DNA of 18,066 nucleotides from JBQTJJ01 sp052387235 (GTDB lineage: Bacteria > Actinomycetota > Acidimicrobiia > Acidimicrobiales > GCA-2861595), in contig JBQTJJ010000036.1 in NCBI GenBank assembly GCA_052387235.1, positions 1 to 18,066 of the forward strand. The letters are read 5' to 3'. Made by a program: the position numbers and the translations under genes. Of this stretch, positions 6,386 to 13,272 are shown one piece after another (within the stretch, counting starts at the first letter, position 1; each line of letters starts with the position of its first letter). Under the pieces are notes generated by a model. That model did not search any database. It was not told the origin of the DNA and worked only from the letters and a program-made list of their open reading frames with translations.

Positions 6386-7639
6386 TCAGACGAGGGCGGC
6401 GAGGGCCTTGGCCACGACGGCGTCGTCGGCCGGATCGACGGTGCGCAGGTCGAGGATGGTGCGGCCGTCGTGGACCCGGGCGATGACCGGCGGGTCGACG
6501 GCGCGCAGGGCCGCGCTGTGGTCGCCGTCGAGGGCCAGGCCGGCGGACGGGATGGTGAGGCCCGGCACCGACCCGCCCCCGGGCACCGACTCGCACGCCA
6601 CCACCCGGGCGCAGCTCCCTCCCGCCGCCAGCGCCTCGGCCCGGGCCATGAGGCCCTCGACCGGCAGGGCGGCCATGCGCCAGAACGGGATGGCGTCGCC
6701 GTCCCGGCGCAGGTAGGCCAGCGCCGTCTGCTGCAGGGCGGCCAGCACCAGCCCGCCCGGCCGCAGGGCCCGGGCCAGCGGGTGCCGGGCGCACGCGTCC
6801 ACCAGGTCGGCCCGGCCCGCCACCACGCCGGCCTGGGGCCCGCCCAGCAGCTTGTCGCCCGAGAAGGTGACCAGCGCGGCGCCGTCGGCCAGGGTCTGGC
6901 GGACGGCGGGCTCGCCCGCCACCCATGCCGGCGGCCCGGCCGCCAGCCACGGGGTGCCGGCGTCGAGGAGCCCCGAGCCCACGTCGGCCACCACCGGCAC
7001 CCCCAGGGTGGCCAGCGACCGGACCTCCACCGACTCGGTGAAGCCCACGATCCGGTAGTTGGACTGGTGCACCTTGAGGACGAGGGCCGGGTCCTCGGAC
7101 GCCACCGCCGCCTCGTAGTCCTGGCGGCGGGTGCGGTTGGTGGTGCCCACCTCCACCAGGCGGGCGCCGGACTGCGCCATCACCTCCGGGACCCGGAAAC
7201 CCCCGCCGATCTCCACCAGCTCGCCCCGGCTCACCACCACCGGCCGGGACCGGGCCAGGGCGGCCAGGACCAGGAGCACGGCCGCGGCGCAGTTGTTGAC
7301 CACCAGGGCGGACTCGGCCCCGGCCGCCCGCGCCAGCAGGGTGCCGGCGTGGTGGCGGCGGGAGCCCCGCCGGCCCGTGCCCAGGTCGAGCTCCAGGTTG
7401 GCGTAGCGGGCGTCGACCGAGACGCCCACGGGTGCCCGGCCCAGGTTGGTGTGCAGGAGCACGCCGGTGGCGTTGACCACGGGCTGGAGGAGGGCCCGGG
7501 CGGTGCCCTCGGCCCTGGCCCGGGCCGAGCCCGGGTCGCCGGCGGCGATGGCGGCCCGGGCCGCGTCGACCAGGAGAGGGTGGGGCAGGCCGACATCGGC
7601 GATCTCCCTGGCCAGGGTGTCGACCGACGGTGGGTGCAC
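6386..7639 (-). CDS. selA: L-seryl-tRNA(Sec) selenium transferase SelA
   Basis: This 417-residue PLP enzyme converts Ser-tRNA(Sec) to Sec-tRNA(Sec) using selenophosphate. The N-terminal PSVDTL stretch matches the family's tRNA-binding domain start. NATGVLLHTNLGRAP (56-70) and VEVGTTNRT (162-170) are family signatures. The PLP lysine is K263 in TFSGDKLLGGPQAG. It is somewhat shorter than E. coli SelA (463). GTG at 7637-7639 is preferred because it precedes PSVD closely and lies 6 nt after a TAGAGT -10. There is no Shine-Dalgarno, which fits leaderless translation. It forms an operon with selB. Neither selC (tRNA-Sec) nor selD is in this window, so they must lie elsewhere if the pathway is complete. 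Confidence 0.95.
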   Translation of the reverse strand: MHPPSVDTLAREIADVGLPHPLLVDAARAAIAAGDPGSARARAEGTARALLQPVVNATGVLLHTNLGRAPVGVSVDARYANLELDLGTGRRGSRRHHAGTLLARAAGAESALVVNNCAAAVLLVLAALARSRPVVVSRGELVEIGGGFRVPEVMAQSGARLVEVGTTNRTRRQDYEAAVASEDPALVLKVHQSNYRIVGFTESVEVRSLATLGVPVVADVGSGLLDAGTPWLAAGPPAWVAGEPAVRQTLADGAALVTFSGDKLLGGPQAGVVAGRADLVDACARHPLARALRPGGLVLAALQQTALAYLRRDGDAIPFWRMAALPVEGLMARAEALAAGGSCARVVACESVPGGGSVPGLTIPSAGLALDGDHSAALRAVDPPVIARVHDGRTILDLRTVDPADDAVVAKALAALV

Positions 7640-7645
7640 GAGGAG

Positions 7646-7651
7646 ACTCTA
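7646..7651 (-). promoter_or_regulatory. Probable leaderless -10 element (TAGAGT) of selA-selB
   Basis: On the minus strand TAGAGT is followed by exactly 6 nt and then the selA GTG. No ribosome-binding site lies between them. The 12-bp left arm of the nested inverted repeat (7654-7665) sits immediately upstream, inside the expected -10/-35 spacer, so a protein bound there could control selAB. No recognisable -35 was found. Confidence 0.45.
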
Positions 7652-7653
7652 GA

Positions 7654-7762
7654 AGCGTGTTGATCTACGGGTCGGCCGCCTCGCGGCCGAGCGGCTGACC
7701 TGCGCGTTCGCCGAGGGCTCACGTCCGCGGACCTTTGGTCAGCCGCATTTGATCAACACGCT
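7654..7762. repeat. Nested inverted-repeat element between selA and the PBP gene (MITE-like or regulatory)
   Basis: AGCGTGTTGATC (7654-7665) and GATCAACACGCT (7751-7762) form a perfect 12-bp inverted repeat bounding 109 bp. With one mismatch and one indel the repeat extends out to about 7647 and 7768 (CTCTAGAAGC versus CTCTGGAGC). Inside lie a hairpin TCGGCCGC-CTC-GCGGCCGA (7672-7690), a second perfect 10-bp pair GCGGCTGACC (7691-7700)/GGTCAGCCGC (7737-7746), and the palindrome GTCCGCGGAC (7723-7732). No open frame in it looks coding. The architecture resembles a small non-autonomous transposable element with terminal inverted repeats, but no clean target-site duplication is visible. A structured RNA or dual operator is also possible. 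Confidence 0.6.
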
Positions 7763-7772
7763 CCAGAGGGGG

Positions 7773-7798
7773 GCCGCAGCGGCCTTCCGCGCTGCGGC
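7773..7798 (+). other. Stem-loop in the leader of the PBP gene, with a competing smaller hairpin
   Basis: GCCGCAGCG (7773-7781) pairs with CGCTGCGGC (7790-7798) around an 8-nt loop. An alternative small hairpin GGCCGC-A-GCGGCC (7772-7784) uses the same bases, so the two are mutually exclusive. The structures lie about 20-50 nt upstream of the ribosome-binding site. No promoter for the PBP gene was recognised, so whether this region is transcribed as its leader is unproven. Confidence 0.35.
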
Positions 7799-7831
7799 TG
7801 GCAGCGCCGGCAGCCGTGGAAGGATGTGCGC

Positions 7832-10078
7832 ATGGCGAACAGGGTCGTGCGCGGCGTGGGCCGGGCCGTGGCCCTGTTCACCGTGTGCTCGGTGGTGGTG
7901 CCGATCGCGGTGGCCGCCACCGTGCTGGGCACCTTCTTCTTCGCCCCACTCCCGGCGGTCCTGCCCGACCCGCGTCCCACCGTGGCCAGCCGGATCAGCC
8001 GGGTGTACGCCATCGACAGGGCCGGCAACCGCCAGGAGATCGGGGCGTTCCGCGAGTTCGAGCAGAACACGCCCGTCAAGCGGTCGGACATCCCCGAGAT
8101 CCTGAAGCAGGCCGTCATCTCGGCCGAGGACAAGGGGTTCTACCGCCACGGTGGCATCGACCCGCGGGGCAGCGTGCGGGCCCTGTGGGCCGACCTGCGC
8201 AAGCAGCGGATCGAGCAGGGCGGGTCCACCATCACCCAGCAGTACGTGAAGAACGCGTACGTGGGCAAGGAGCGCACCGTGATGCGCAAGATCCGAGAGG
8301 CCATCCTGGCCAGCCAGCTCGACCGCCAGGTGGACAAGGAGGAGATCCTCTTCCAGTACCTGTCCAACATCTACCTGGGCGAGGGGATCTACGGCGTCGG
8401 CGCCGCGTCCGAGAGCTACTTCCGAAAGCCGGTGTCCCAGCTCACGGTGTCCGAGGCGGCGATGCTCGCGGGTCTCATCCCGGCCCCCAGCCGCTACGAG
8501 CCGCGCGGCAATCCGGCCCTGGCCGAGTCCAAGCGCAGGCTGGTGCTCGGCAAGATGCTGGGCGAGCGCTACATCACGAGGGCCCAGCACGACGAGGCCG
8601 TGGCCCAGCCCGTCTGGCTGGCGACGCAGGGCCCGCCGCCCGGACCGGCCACCGTGGTGCACCCGCCCCCCCAGCAGAACACACGCTTTCCCTTCTTCGT
8701 GGACTACGTGCGGCGTTACCTGGAGATCAAGTACGGCCCGGCGCGGGTGTTCCGGGGTGGGCTCGACATCACCGTCACCATGGACCCGGCCCTGCAGGAG
8801 CACGCCGAGAAGACGGTGGCCGAGGCCCTCAGCGGCACGGGTCCCCCGCTCGAGATGTCGATGGTGGCGGTGGAGCCGCCCACCGGGTACGTCAAGGCGC
8901 TGGTCGGAGGCCGGGACTTCGCGTCCTCGCAGGTGAACCTGGCCCTCGGCGGCTGCCCTCGGAAGCCCAGCGACGAGAAGGTCGGCGTCGAGGTGGCGGC
9001 CAGCTGCTGGGAGACGCCGGCCGTGGCGGGCGGGGGGCTCGGCCGCCAGCCCGGTTCGGCGTTCAAGCCGTTCGTGCTGGCGGCGGCGCTGTCGCGTGGC
9101 TTCGAGCCCACCAAGGTCTACAAGGCGCCGAGCACGTTCCAGATCCCGAACTGCAGGGTCACGGCCACCAACAAGTGCACCATCTCCAACAACGAGGGGT
9201 CCGGGGGCGGCAGCGCCACCATCCAGTCGGCCACCGTCAAGTCCATCAACACGGTGTACGCCCAGCTGATCCGGGACGTCGGCTGCAAGGAGACGGCCGA
9301 GATGGCGAGCCGACTCGGCATCACGTCGGCCTGGTACAGCCCGCAGTTCCACACCTGCAGCGGCACGTACTCGCTCGGCGTCATCGACGTGTCGCCCATG
9401 GAGATGGCGTCGTCGTTCGGTGTGTTCGCGGCCCGGGGGGAGCGGGCGCCCCCCACGCCCGTGCTGCAGGTCACCGAGCAGACCATCGACGGCGAGCGCC
9501 GCGTCCTCGAGGACAACAGCGCACCGAAGCGCGAGCGCGTGCTCGACGAGATCGTGGCCGATGCCGTCAACGACATCCTCACCGGCGTCATCAGCGGCGG
9601 CACGGCCCGCTCGGCCGACATCGGCCGGCCGGCGGCGGGCAAGACCGGGACCGGCCAGAACTACACGAACGCCTGGTTCGTGGGCTACACGCCGACCCTG
9701 TCCACCTCGGTGTGGATGGGCTACAGCAACAACCAGAAGACGCCGTTGCTCAACATCAAGGGCGTGGGCCGGGTCTTCGGGGGCACCATCCCGGCCCGCA
9801 CGTGGCAGCGGTTCATGAAGCAGGCCGTGGCCGACGTCCCCGTGACCAAGTTCTCCGAGGCGCCGCCCATCGACAACCTGGCCGAGGCGCTGCGGCGCGA
9901 CGCCCGGGGCGGCTTCGATCCCGGCGAGCGCCGGGTGATCAAGCCCGAGGTCGGCGGGCCCTACCTCAACGAGGCGCCGCCGCCCAAGGCCGAGGTGCCC
10001 ACGACGACCACCCTCGCCCCGCCCGCACCTGCGGCCCCTGCTCCCGCGGCCCCTGCCACCACCAAGCCGCCCGGGTAG
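7832..10078 (+). CDS. Class A penicillin-binding protein (transglycosylase/transpeptidase)
   Basis: This 748-residue bifunctional peptidoglycan synthase has an N-terminal membrane anchor (about 12-37). The GT51 glycosyltransferase domain (about 80-250) contains SAEDKGFYRHGGID (catalytic E99) and GGSTITQQ. The transpeptidase domain has S409-x-x-K412 (PGSAFKP), S471-I-N473 and KTGT (604-607). The tail of about 35 residues is Pro/Ala/Thr-rich; there is no PASTA domain, unlike mycobacterial PonA2. The transpeptidase region has six cysteines (375, 392, 441, 449, 485, 509) that could form extracytoplasmic disulfides. ATG at 7832 is chosen over GTG at 7826 because GGAAGGA (7818-7824) lies 7 nt before the ATG but only 1 nt before the GTG. 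It converges on the HtrA-like gene with 3 bp between stops. It occupies the ponA2 position of the mycobacterial neighbourhood. Confidence 0.95.
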   Translation: MANRVVRGVGRAVALFTVCSVVVPIAVAATVLGTFFFAPLPAVLPDPRPTVASRISRVYAIDRAGNRQEIGAFREFEQNTPVKRSDIPEILKQAVISAEDKGFYRHGGIDPRGSVRALWADLRKQRIEQGGSTITQQYVKNAYVGKERTVMRKIREAILASQLDRQVDKEEILFQYLSNIYLGEGIYGVGAASESYFRKPVSQLTVSEAAMLAGLIPAPSRYEPRGNPALAESKRRLVLGKMLGERYITRAQHDEAVAQPVWLATQGPPPGPATVVHPPPQQNTRFPFFVDYVRRYLEIKYGPARVFRGGLDITVTMDPALQEHAEKTVAEALSGTGPPLEMSMVAVEPPTGYVKALVGGRDFASSQVNLALGGCPRKPSDEKVGVEVAASCWETPAVAGGGLGRQPGSAFKPFVLAAALSRGFEPTKVYKAPSTFQIPNCRVTATNKCTISNNEGSGGGSATIQSATVKSINTVYAQLIRDVGCKETAEMASRLGITSAWYSPQFHTCSGTYSLGVIDVSPMEMASSFGVFAARGERAPPTPVLQVTEQTIDGERRVLEDNSAPKRERVLDEIVADAVNDILTGVISGGTARSADIGRPAAGKTGTGQNYTNAWFVGYTPTLSTSVWMGYSNNQKTPLLNIKGVGRVFGGTIPARTWQRFMKQAVADVPVTKFSEAPPIDNLAEALRRDARGGFDPGERRVIKPEVGGPYLNEAPPPKAEVPTTTTLAPPAPAAPAPAAPATTKPPG

Positions 10079-10081
10079 CCC

Positions 10082-10999
10082 TCAGCGCCTGGCGCCGGGT
10101 GCCTCGGGCTTGCCGTCCGGGCACTTGAGGACCTTCTCGCAGGCGATCCGGACCAGCGGGGCGAAGAAGACGCCGTCGCTGATGAACCCGAGGGGGGCGT
10201 AGGAGCGGGACGCCACCGCCACCACGGCGCCGTCCGAGGTCACCAGGGGCCCGCCCTGGTAGGCCTGCCCCACGGCGGCGTCGTGCTGGATGCCGGCCGC
10301 CGACACGTCGGTGACGAAACCCTGGCTCACCGCGCCGCCGGCGGTGCCCAGGCCGGAGACGGCGAAGACCCGCTCGCCCGTCCTGGCCGGCGAGTCGCCC
10401 GACGCCAGGTCCAGCCGCTTGACGCTGCCCTTGGCCAGGACCAGCAGGGCCAGGTCCTTGTCCTCGTGCCAGGTCCACAGCTCGGCCTTGATCTCGGCGT
10501 CCCCCTGCTGGACCTTCACGGCCGGCCCCGGCGACCGGGTGGCCGCCTTGACCGTGTTGTACGACGTCAAGAGGAGCGTCTGCTCCGAGTCCGAGGCCAC
10601 GGCGAAGGCGGTGCCCACCGACGGCTGGCCGGCCTCGTCGAGGGTGCTCACGAAGAACACCGAGTCCTTCACCTTGTCGATCAGGGCCTCGAGCGTCCCG
10701 CCCTCGGCCTGGATGCGCTTGAGCGGCTCGAGCTCCTTCTGGATCTCGGCCACCGCGTTCTGGCGCTCGGCCTGGATGGTGTCGGTGGCGGTCTTGAACC
10801 GATTGTCGAAGCCCTGGAGGAACCTGGCCACCCGCTCTTCGGTCTGGTCCTTCTTGAACTCGTAGTACGAGTAGAAGGCCACCCCGCTGGCCGCGCTGCC
10901 GACCGCGAAGGCGAGGATCAGCACGGCCATGCCCAGCACCGTCCTCGGCAGTGCCAGCTCTCGCCAGGGTCCAGCCCGCCGGGCGCCGGAGGTCGCCAT
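10082..10999 (-). CDS. Membrane-anchored trypsin/HtrA-fold protein lacking catalytic His and Ser (predicted pseudoprotease)
   Basis: This 305-residue protein has a cytoplasmic basic N-terminus, one membrane segment (about 20-42), a predicted coiled coil (about 47-100, rich in E/K/Q/R) and a serine-protease-like domain (about 108-285). The domain aligns to HtrA landmarks, but the catalytic positions are changed. LTNAHVV becomes LTSYNTV, giving Asn148 for His. The aspartate is kept as D182 in DKDLALL. The GNSGGPL segment becomes AYQGGPL, giving Gln248 for Ser. There is no PDZ domain. Two cysteines (287, 293) near the C-terminus may pair. It was probably exported and retained as a binding or scaffold module. 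The ATG at 10997-10999 lies 8 nt after a TACCGT -10-like hexamer. It diverges from fxsA over 35 bp and ends tail-to-tail with the PBP gene. Confidence 0.85.
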   Translation of the reverse strand: MATSGARRAGPWRELALPRTVLGMAVLILAFAVGSAASGVAFYSYYEFKKDQTEERVARFLQGFDNRFKTATDTIQAERQNAVAEIQKELEPLKRIQAEGGTLEALIDKVKDSVFFVSTLDEAGQPSVGTAFAVASDSEQTLLLTSYNTVKAATRSPGPAVKVQQGDAEIKAELWTWHEDKDLALLVLAKGSVKRLDLASGDSPARTGERVFAVSGLGTAGGAVSQGFVTDVSAAGIQHDAAVGQAYQGGPLVTSDGAVVAVASRSYAPLGFISDGVFFAPLVRIACEKVLKCPDGKPEAPGARR

Positions 11000-11007
11000 C
11001 GGGGAGC

Positions 11008-11027
11008 ACGGTAGTCGGGGCTACCCT
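11008..11027. promoter_or_regulatory. Divergent, outward-facing leaderless -10 pair for the HtrA-like gene and fxsA
   Basis: On the minus strand TACCGT (11013-11008) stands 8 nt before the ATG at 10999. On the plus strand TACCCT (11022-11027) stands 7 nt before the GTG at 11035. The two overlap an imperfect palindrome GGTAG-TCGGGG-CTACC (11010-11025). Both promoters are packed into a 35-bp gap, so they probably share polymerase or regulator access. No -35 boxes are recognisable. Confidence 0.45.
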
Positions 11028-11034
11028 CGTCGAG

Positions 11035-11412
11035 GTGGTGGCGCTGCTGTTCCTCCTCTTCCTGGCGGTGCCGTTCGTCGAGCTGTTCGTGATCATCCAG
11101 GTCGGCCGCAGCATCGGGGCCCTCAACACCATCGCCGTCCTGGTCGTGGTCAGCATGGCGGGCGCCTGGCTGGTCAAGCGGGAGGGGCTGGCCGTGCTGC
11201 GGCGGGCCCAGGAGCGGGTGAACCAGGGCGGCGTCCCGGGCCGGGAGCTCGTGGACGGCGTGCTGATCCTGTTCGCCGGCGCCCTCCTGCTCACGCCCGG
11301 CTTCGTCACCGACCTGGTGGCCATCCTCCTCCTGATGCCCCCGGTGCGGGCCGGCCTGCGCGGCGCGGTGGTCCACCAGCTGCGCCGGCGGGCCGAGTTC
11401 CGCACCTTCTGA
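11035..11412 (+). CDS. fxsA: FxsA-family membrane protein
   Basis: This 125-residue protein matches FxsA, a small conserved inner-membrane protein. In E. coli its overproduction relieves F-plasmid exclusion of phage T7; its normal role is unknown. Membrane segments are VVALLFLLFLAVPFVELFVI at the extreme N-terminus, the stretch SIGALNTIAVLVVVSMAGAW, and VDGVLILFAGALLLTPGFVTD plus the adjoining VAILLLMPPVR. The family's GRELVDG and LLLTPGFVTD motifs are present, and the tail is basic and cytoplasmic. The frame is open further upstream, but those residues overlap the divergent gene. GTG at 11035, 7 nt after TACCCT, starts directly at the first membrane segment; GTG at 11038 is an equal alternative. 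Confidence 0.9.
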   Translation: MVALLFLLFLAVPFVELFVIIQVGRSIGALNTIAVLVVVSMAGAWLVKREGLAVLRRAQERVNQGGVPGRELVDGVLILFAGALLLTPGFVTDLVAILLLMPPVRAGLRGAVVHQLRRRAEFRTF

Positions 11413-11425
11413 CCGCGCCGGGATG

Positions 11426-11454
11426 ACGAGCCCGCCGCGGTGCGCGAGGCTCGT
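11426..11454. other. Small inverted repeat downstream of fxsA
   Basis: ACGAGCC (11426-11432) and GGCTCGT (11448-11454) form a 7-bp stem with a 15-nt GC-rich loop in the 84-bp gap between fxsA and the kinase-like gene. There is no U-tract. It could be a weak terminator or an operator, or chance in GC-rich DNA. Confidence 0.25.
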
Positions 11455-11496
11455 GCAGGAGCGGGGACGGCCCCGTCGAAGTAAGAGAGCAACTAC

Positions 11497-13227
11497 ATGT
11501 CCGACCGGAGCACCGGCAACCGCCCGCTGGTCACGCTGCCCGAGGCGGCCGCCTACCTGAACCTGTCCGTCGAGGCCGTGCGGGGCCTCCTCGCGGCCCG
11601 ATTCCTGGAGGCGACCGACGAGAGCGGTGGCGGGCCCCTGCTGGCCCTGGTGGACGTCAAGGCGTTCCTGGCCCGCAACGCCGACAACGGCGCCGGCAAC
11701 CTGGTCGTCACCGACCCCGACGGCGCCGATCCCGAGGCCCTGCTGGCCGCCCTGGACGGGCGGTCGGAGGAGATGGCCCGGCGGGCCTTCGACATCTTCG
11801 CCGGCGTCTTCCCCGAGGCCCAGAGCTGGTCCCTGCGCCAGCAGGCCCGCTTCGTGGAGCAGGCCAAGGGCCGCTTCGAGGCCATCCTGGCCGTCACCGG
11901 CCAGGGCGCCGAGGTGGACGAGGCCCTGGTCGACGACCTGCAGGAGGTCGGCGCGGCGGCGGCATGGGACAGCTCGCCCCTGCCGCAGCTGCTCGTGGTC
12001 CTGCGCATCTCGCGCGACCTGGTGGTGCAGACGGCGGTGGAGCTGGCCGAGGAGCGGGGTGGCCACTGGGCCCTCGCCCTCTCGCTGCTGCTCACCCGGG
12101 TGCTCCCGGCCATGGACCGGCTCACCGACGCCCTGGCCCAGGGCTACTGGGCCGCCATGATCAACCGCCAGCAGGAGGCCCGGGCCCGGTACGAGCACGT
12201 GGTCGAGCACTCGTCCGACGGGGTGTACGAGGTCGACCTGGAGGGCCGGGTCCAGTACGCCAACCCGTCTCTGGCCGTGATCCTCGGCGTGAGCCCGGAG
12301 CAGCTGGACGGTGCCGAGCTCTCGTCGGTGATGACGTCCGTCGAGGGCCGCCCGGCCCTCGTCCCGGACGGCGGCGTGGCCGAGGGACCCGAGCGCCGGG
12401 AGCTCACCGTCGTGCGCCCCGACGGCGTGCGCCGGATCCTCGACGTCCGCACCACCCCGCGGGTCGACGACGGCGAGCTGGTCGGGTTCCAGGGAGTGGT
12501 GAGCGACGTCACGGCCGCCCACGACGTGGAGACGGAGAAGAACGAGTTCATGGCGCTGGTCACCAACGACCTGCGCTCGCCGCTGTCCACCATCGTGCAC
12601 CTGGCCAGCACCCTCGAGTCCCCGGACGACCAGCTGAGCCCCGAGCGCATCCGCCGGGTGGGATCCTCGATCCGGGGCCAGGCCGAGCGGGTGGTCCGCC
12701 TGGCCGACGACCTCTCCGACATCAGCCGCCTGGAGGCCAGCACCTTCCTCCTCAGCCCCAGCCCGGTCGAGCTGGCGCCGCTGGTGGAGGCGGCGCTGGC
12801 CAAGCTGGGCCACCCGGACGGCGTCGACGTCGAGCTGCCGGCCGGGATCCCGGTGGTGGCCGACGCCCGCCGTCTGGAGCAGGTCCTGGCCAACCTGGTG
12901 GAGAACGCCCTGGAGCACGGCAGCCCGCCCGTGTCGATCAGGGTGGAGGCGGTGGAGGACGGGATGCTGGAGCTGTCCGTCAGTGACCACGGTCCCGGGG
13001 TCCCCCCGGCGCTGGTCACGACGCTGTTCAGCCGGGTCCGCACCCTCGGGCGCTCGGACCGGGACCGGTCCCGGGGCACCGGCCTCGGCCTCACACTGGT
13101 GCGCAGCCTCGTCGAGGCCATGGGCGGCCGCATCTGGTACGAGACGGCCCCCTCGGGTGGTGCCTCGTTCCGCCTCACCCTCCCGGTCCCCCGCCGCCGC
13201 CACAGCGACGAGCCGTTCCGGCTCTGA
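11497..13227 (+). CDS. Soluble HTH-RsbRD-like-PAS-histidine-kinase-like protein, phospho-acceptor His replaced by Asn
   Basis: This 576-residue protein has no membrane segment. Residues 11-60 (LVTLPEAAAYLNLSVEAVRG then ALVDVKAFLAR) match the excisionase/MerR-like HTH_17 DNA-binding fold. Residues about 77-225 are helical and resemble the RsbRD/RsbT co-antagonist N-terminal domain (moderate confidence). A PAS domain (about 230-340, VVEHSSDGVYEVDLEGRVQY) follows. The dimerisation segment is NEFMALVTNDLRSPLS (349-364). The phospho-acceptor His of the usual SHELRTPL is Asn357 (codon AAC). The HATPase domain looks intact: N box NLVENA (466-471), G1 DHGPG (497-501), G2 GTGLGL (527-532). It may bind ATP and act allosterically rather than phosphorylate a regulator. 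The ATG follows an imperfect AAGAGAG site; a hairpin terminator follows the gene. Confidence 0.9.
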   Translation: MSDRSTGNRPLVTLPEAAAYLNLSVEAVRGLLAARFLEATDESGGGPLLALVDVKAFLARNADNGAGNLVVTDPDGADPEALLAALDGRSEEMARRAFDIFAGVFPEAQSWSLRQQARFVEQAKGRFEAILAVTGQGAEVDEALVDDLQEVGAAAAWDSSPLPQLLVVLRISRDLVVQTAVELAEERGGHWALALSLLLTRVLPAMDRLTDALAQGYWAAMINRQQEARARYEHVVEHSSDGVYEVDLEGRVQYANPSLAVILGVSPEQLDGAELSSVMTSVEGRPALVPDGGVAEGPERRELTVVRPDGVRRILDVRTTPRVDDGELVGFQGVVSDVTAAHDVETEKNEFMALVTNDLRSPLSTIVHLASTLESPDDQLSPERIRRVGSSIRGQAERVVRLADDLSDISRLEASTFLLSPSPVELAPLVEAALAKLGHPDGVDVELPAGIPVVADARRLEQVLANLVENALEHGSPPVSIRVEAVEDGMLELSVSDHGPGVPPALVTTLFSRVRTLGRSDRDRSRGTGLGLTLVRSLVEAMGGRIWYETAPSGGASFRLTLPVPRRRHSDEPFRL

Positions 13228-13228
13228 G

Positions 13229-13248
13229 GCCGCCGCCGGTGCGGCGGC
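13229..13248 (+). terminator. GC-rich hairpin after the kinase-like gene
   Basis: GCCGCCGC (13229-13236), the loop CGGT and GCGGCGGC (13241-13248) form a perfect 8-bp stem starting 2 nt after the stop codon. It is followed by the pyrimidine-rich GCTCCTGTCCCTT, not a true U-run. The stem ends about 12 nt before the next promoter's -10, consistent with separating the two transcription units. Confidence 0.5.
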
Positions 13249-13260
13249 GCTCCTGTCCCT

Positions 13261-13266
13261 TACCCT
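13261..13266 (+). promoter_or_regulatory. Probable leaderless -10 element (TACCCT) of the ABC exporter operon
   Basis: TACCCT is followed by exactly 6 nt and then the ATG at 13273. No Shine-Dalgarno lies between them. The hexamer and spacing match those before the response regulator and fxsA starts. Confidence 0.5.
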
Positions 13267-13272
13267 TGCCGG

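Noticed and set aside
7654..7762. Possible selC (tRNA-Sec) beside selA, because the region is highly structured
   Set aside because: The outer stem is 12 bp rather than 8. No T-arm GTTCGAATC-type sequence, no UCA anticodon in a 7-nt loop and no CCA-compatible end could be placed.
7739..9352. A 537-codon minus-strand frame opposite the PBP gene
   Set aside because: Low-complexity antisense translation; the PBP catalytic motifs fix the coding strand.
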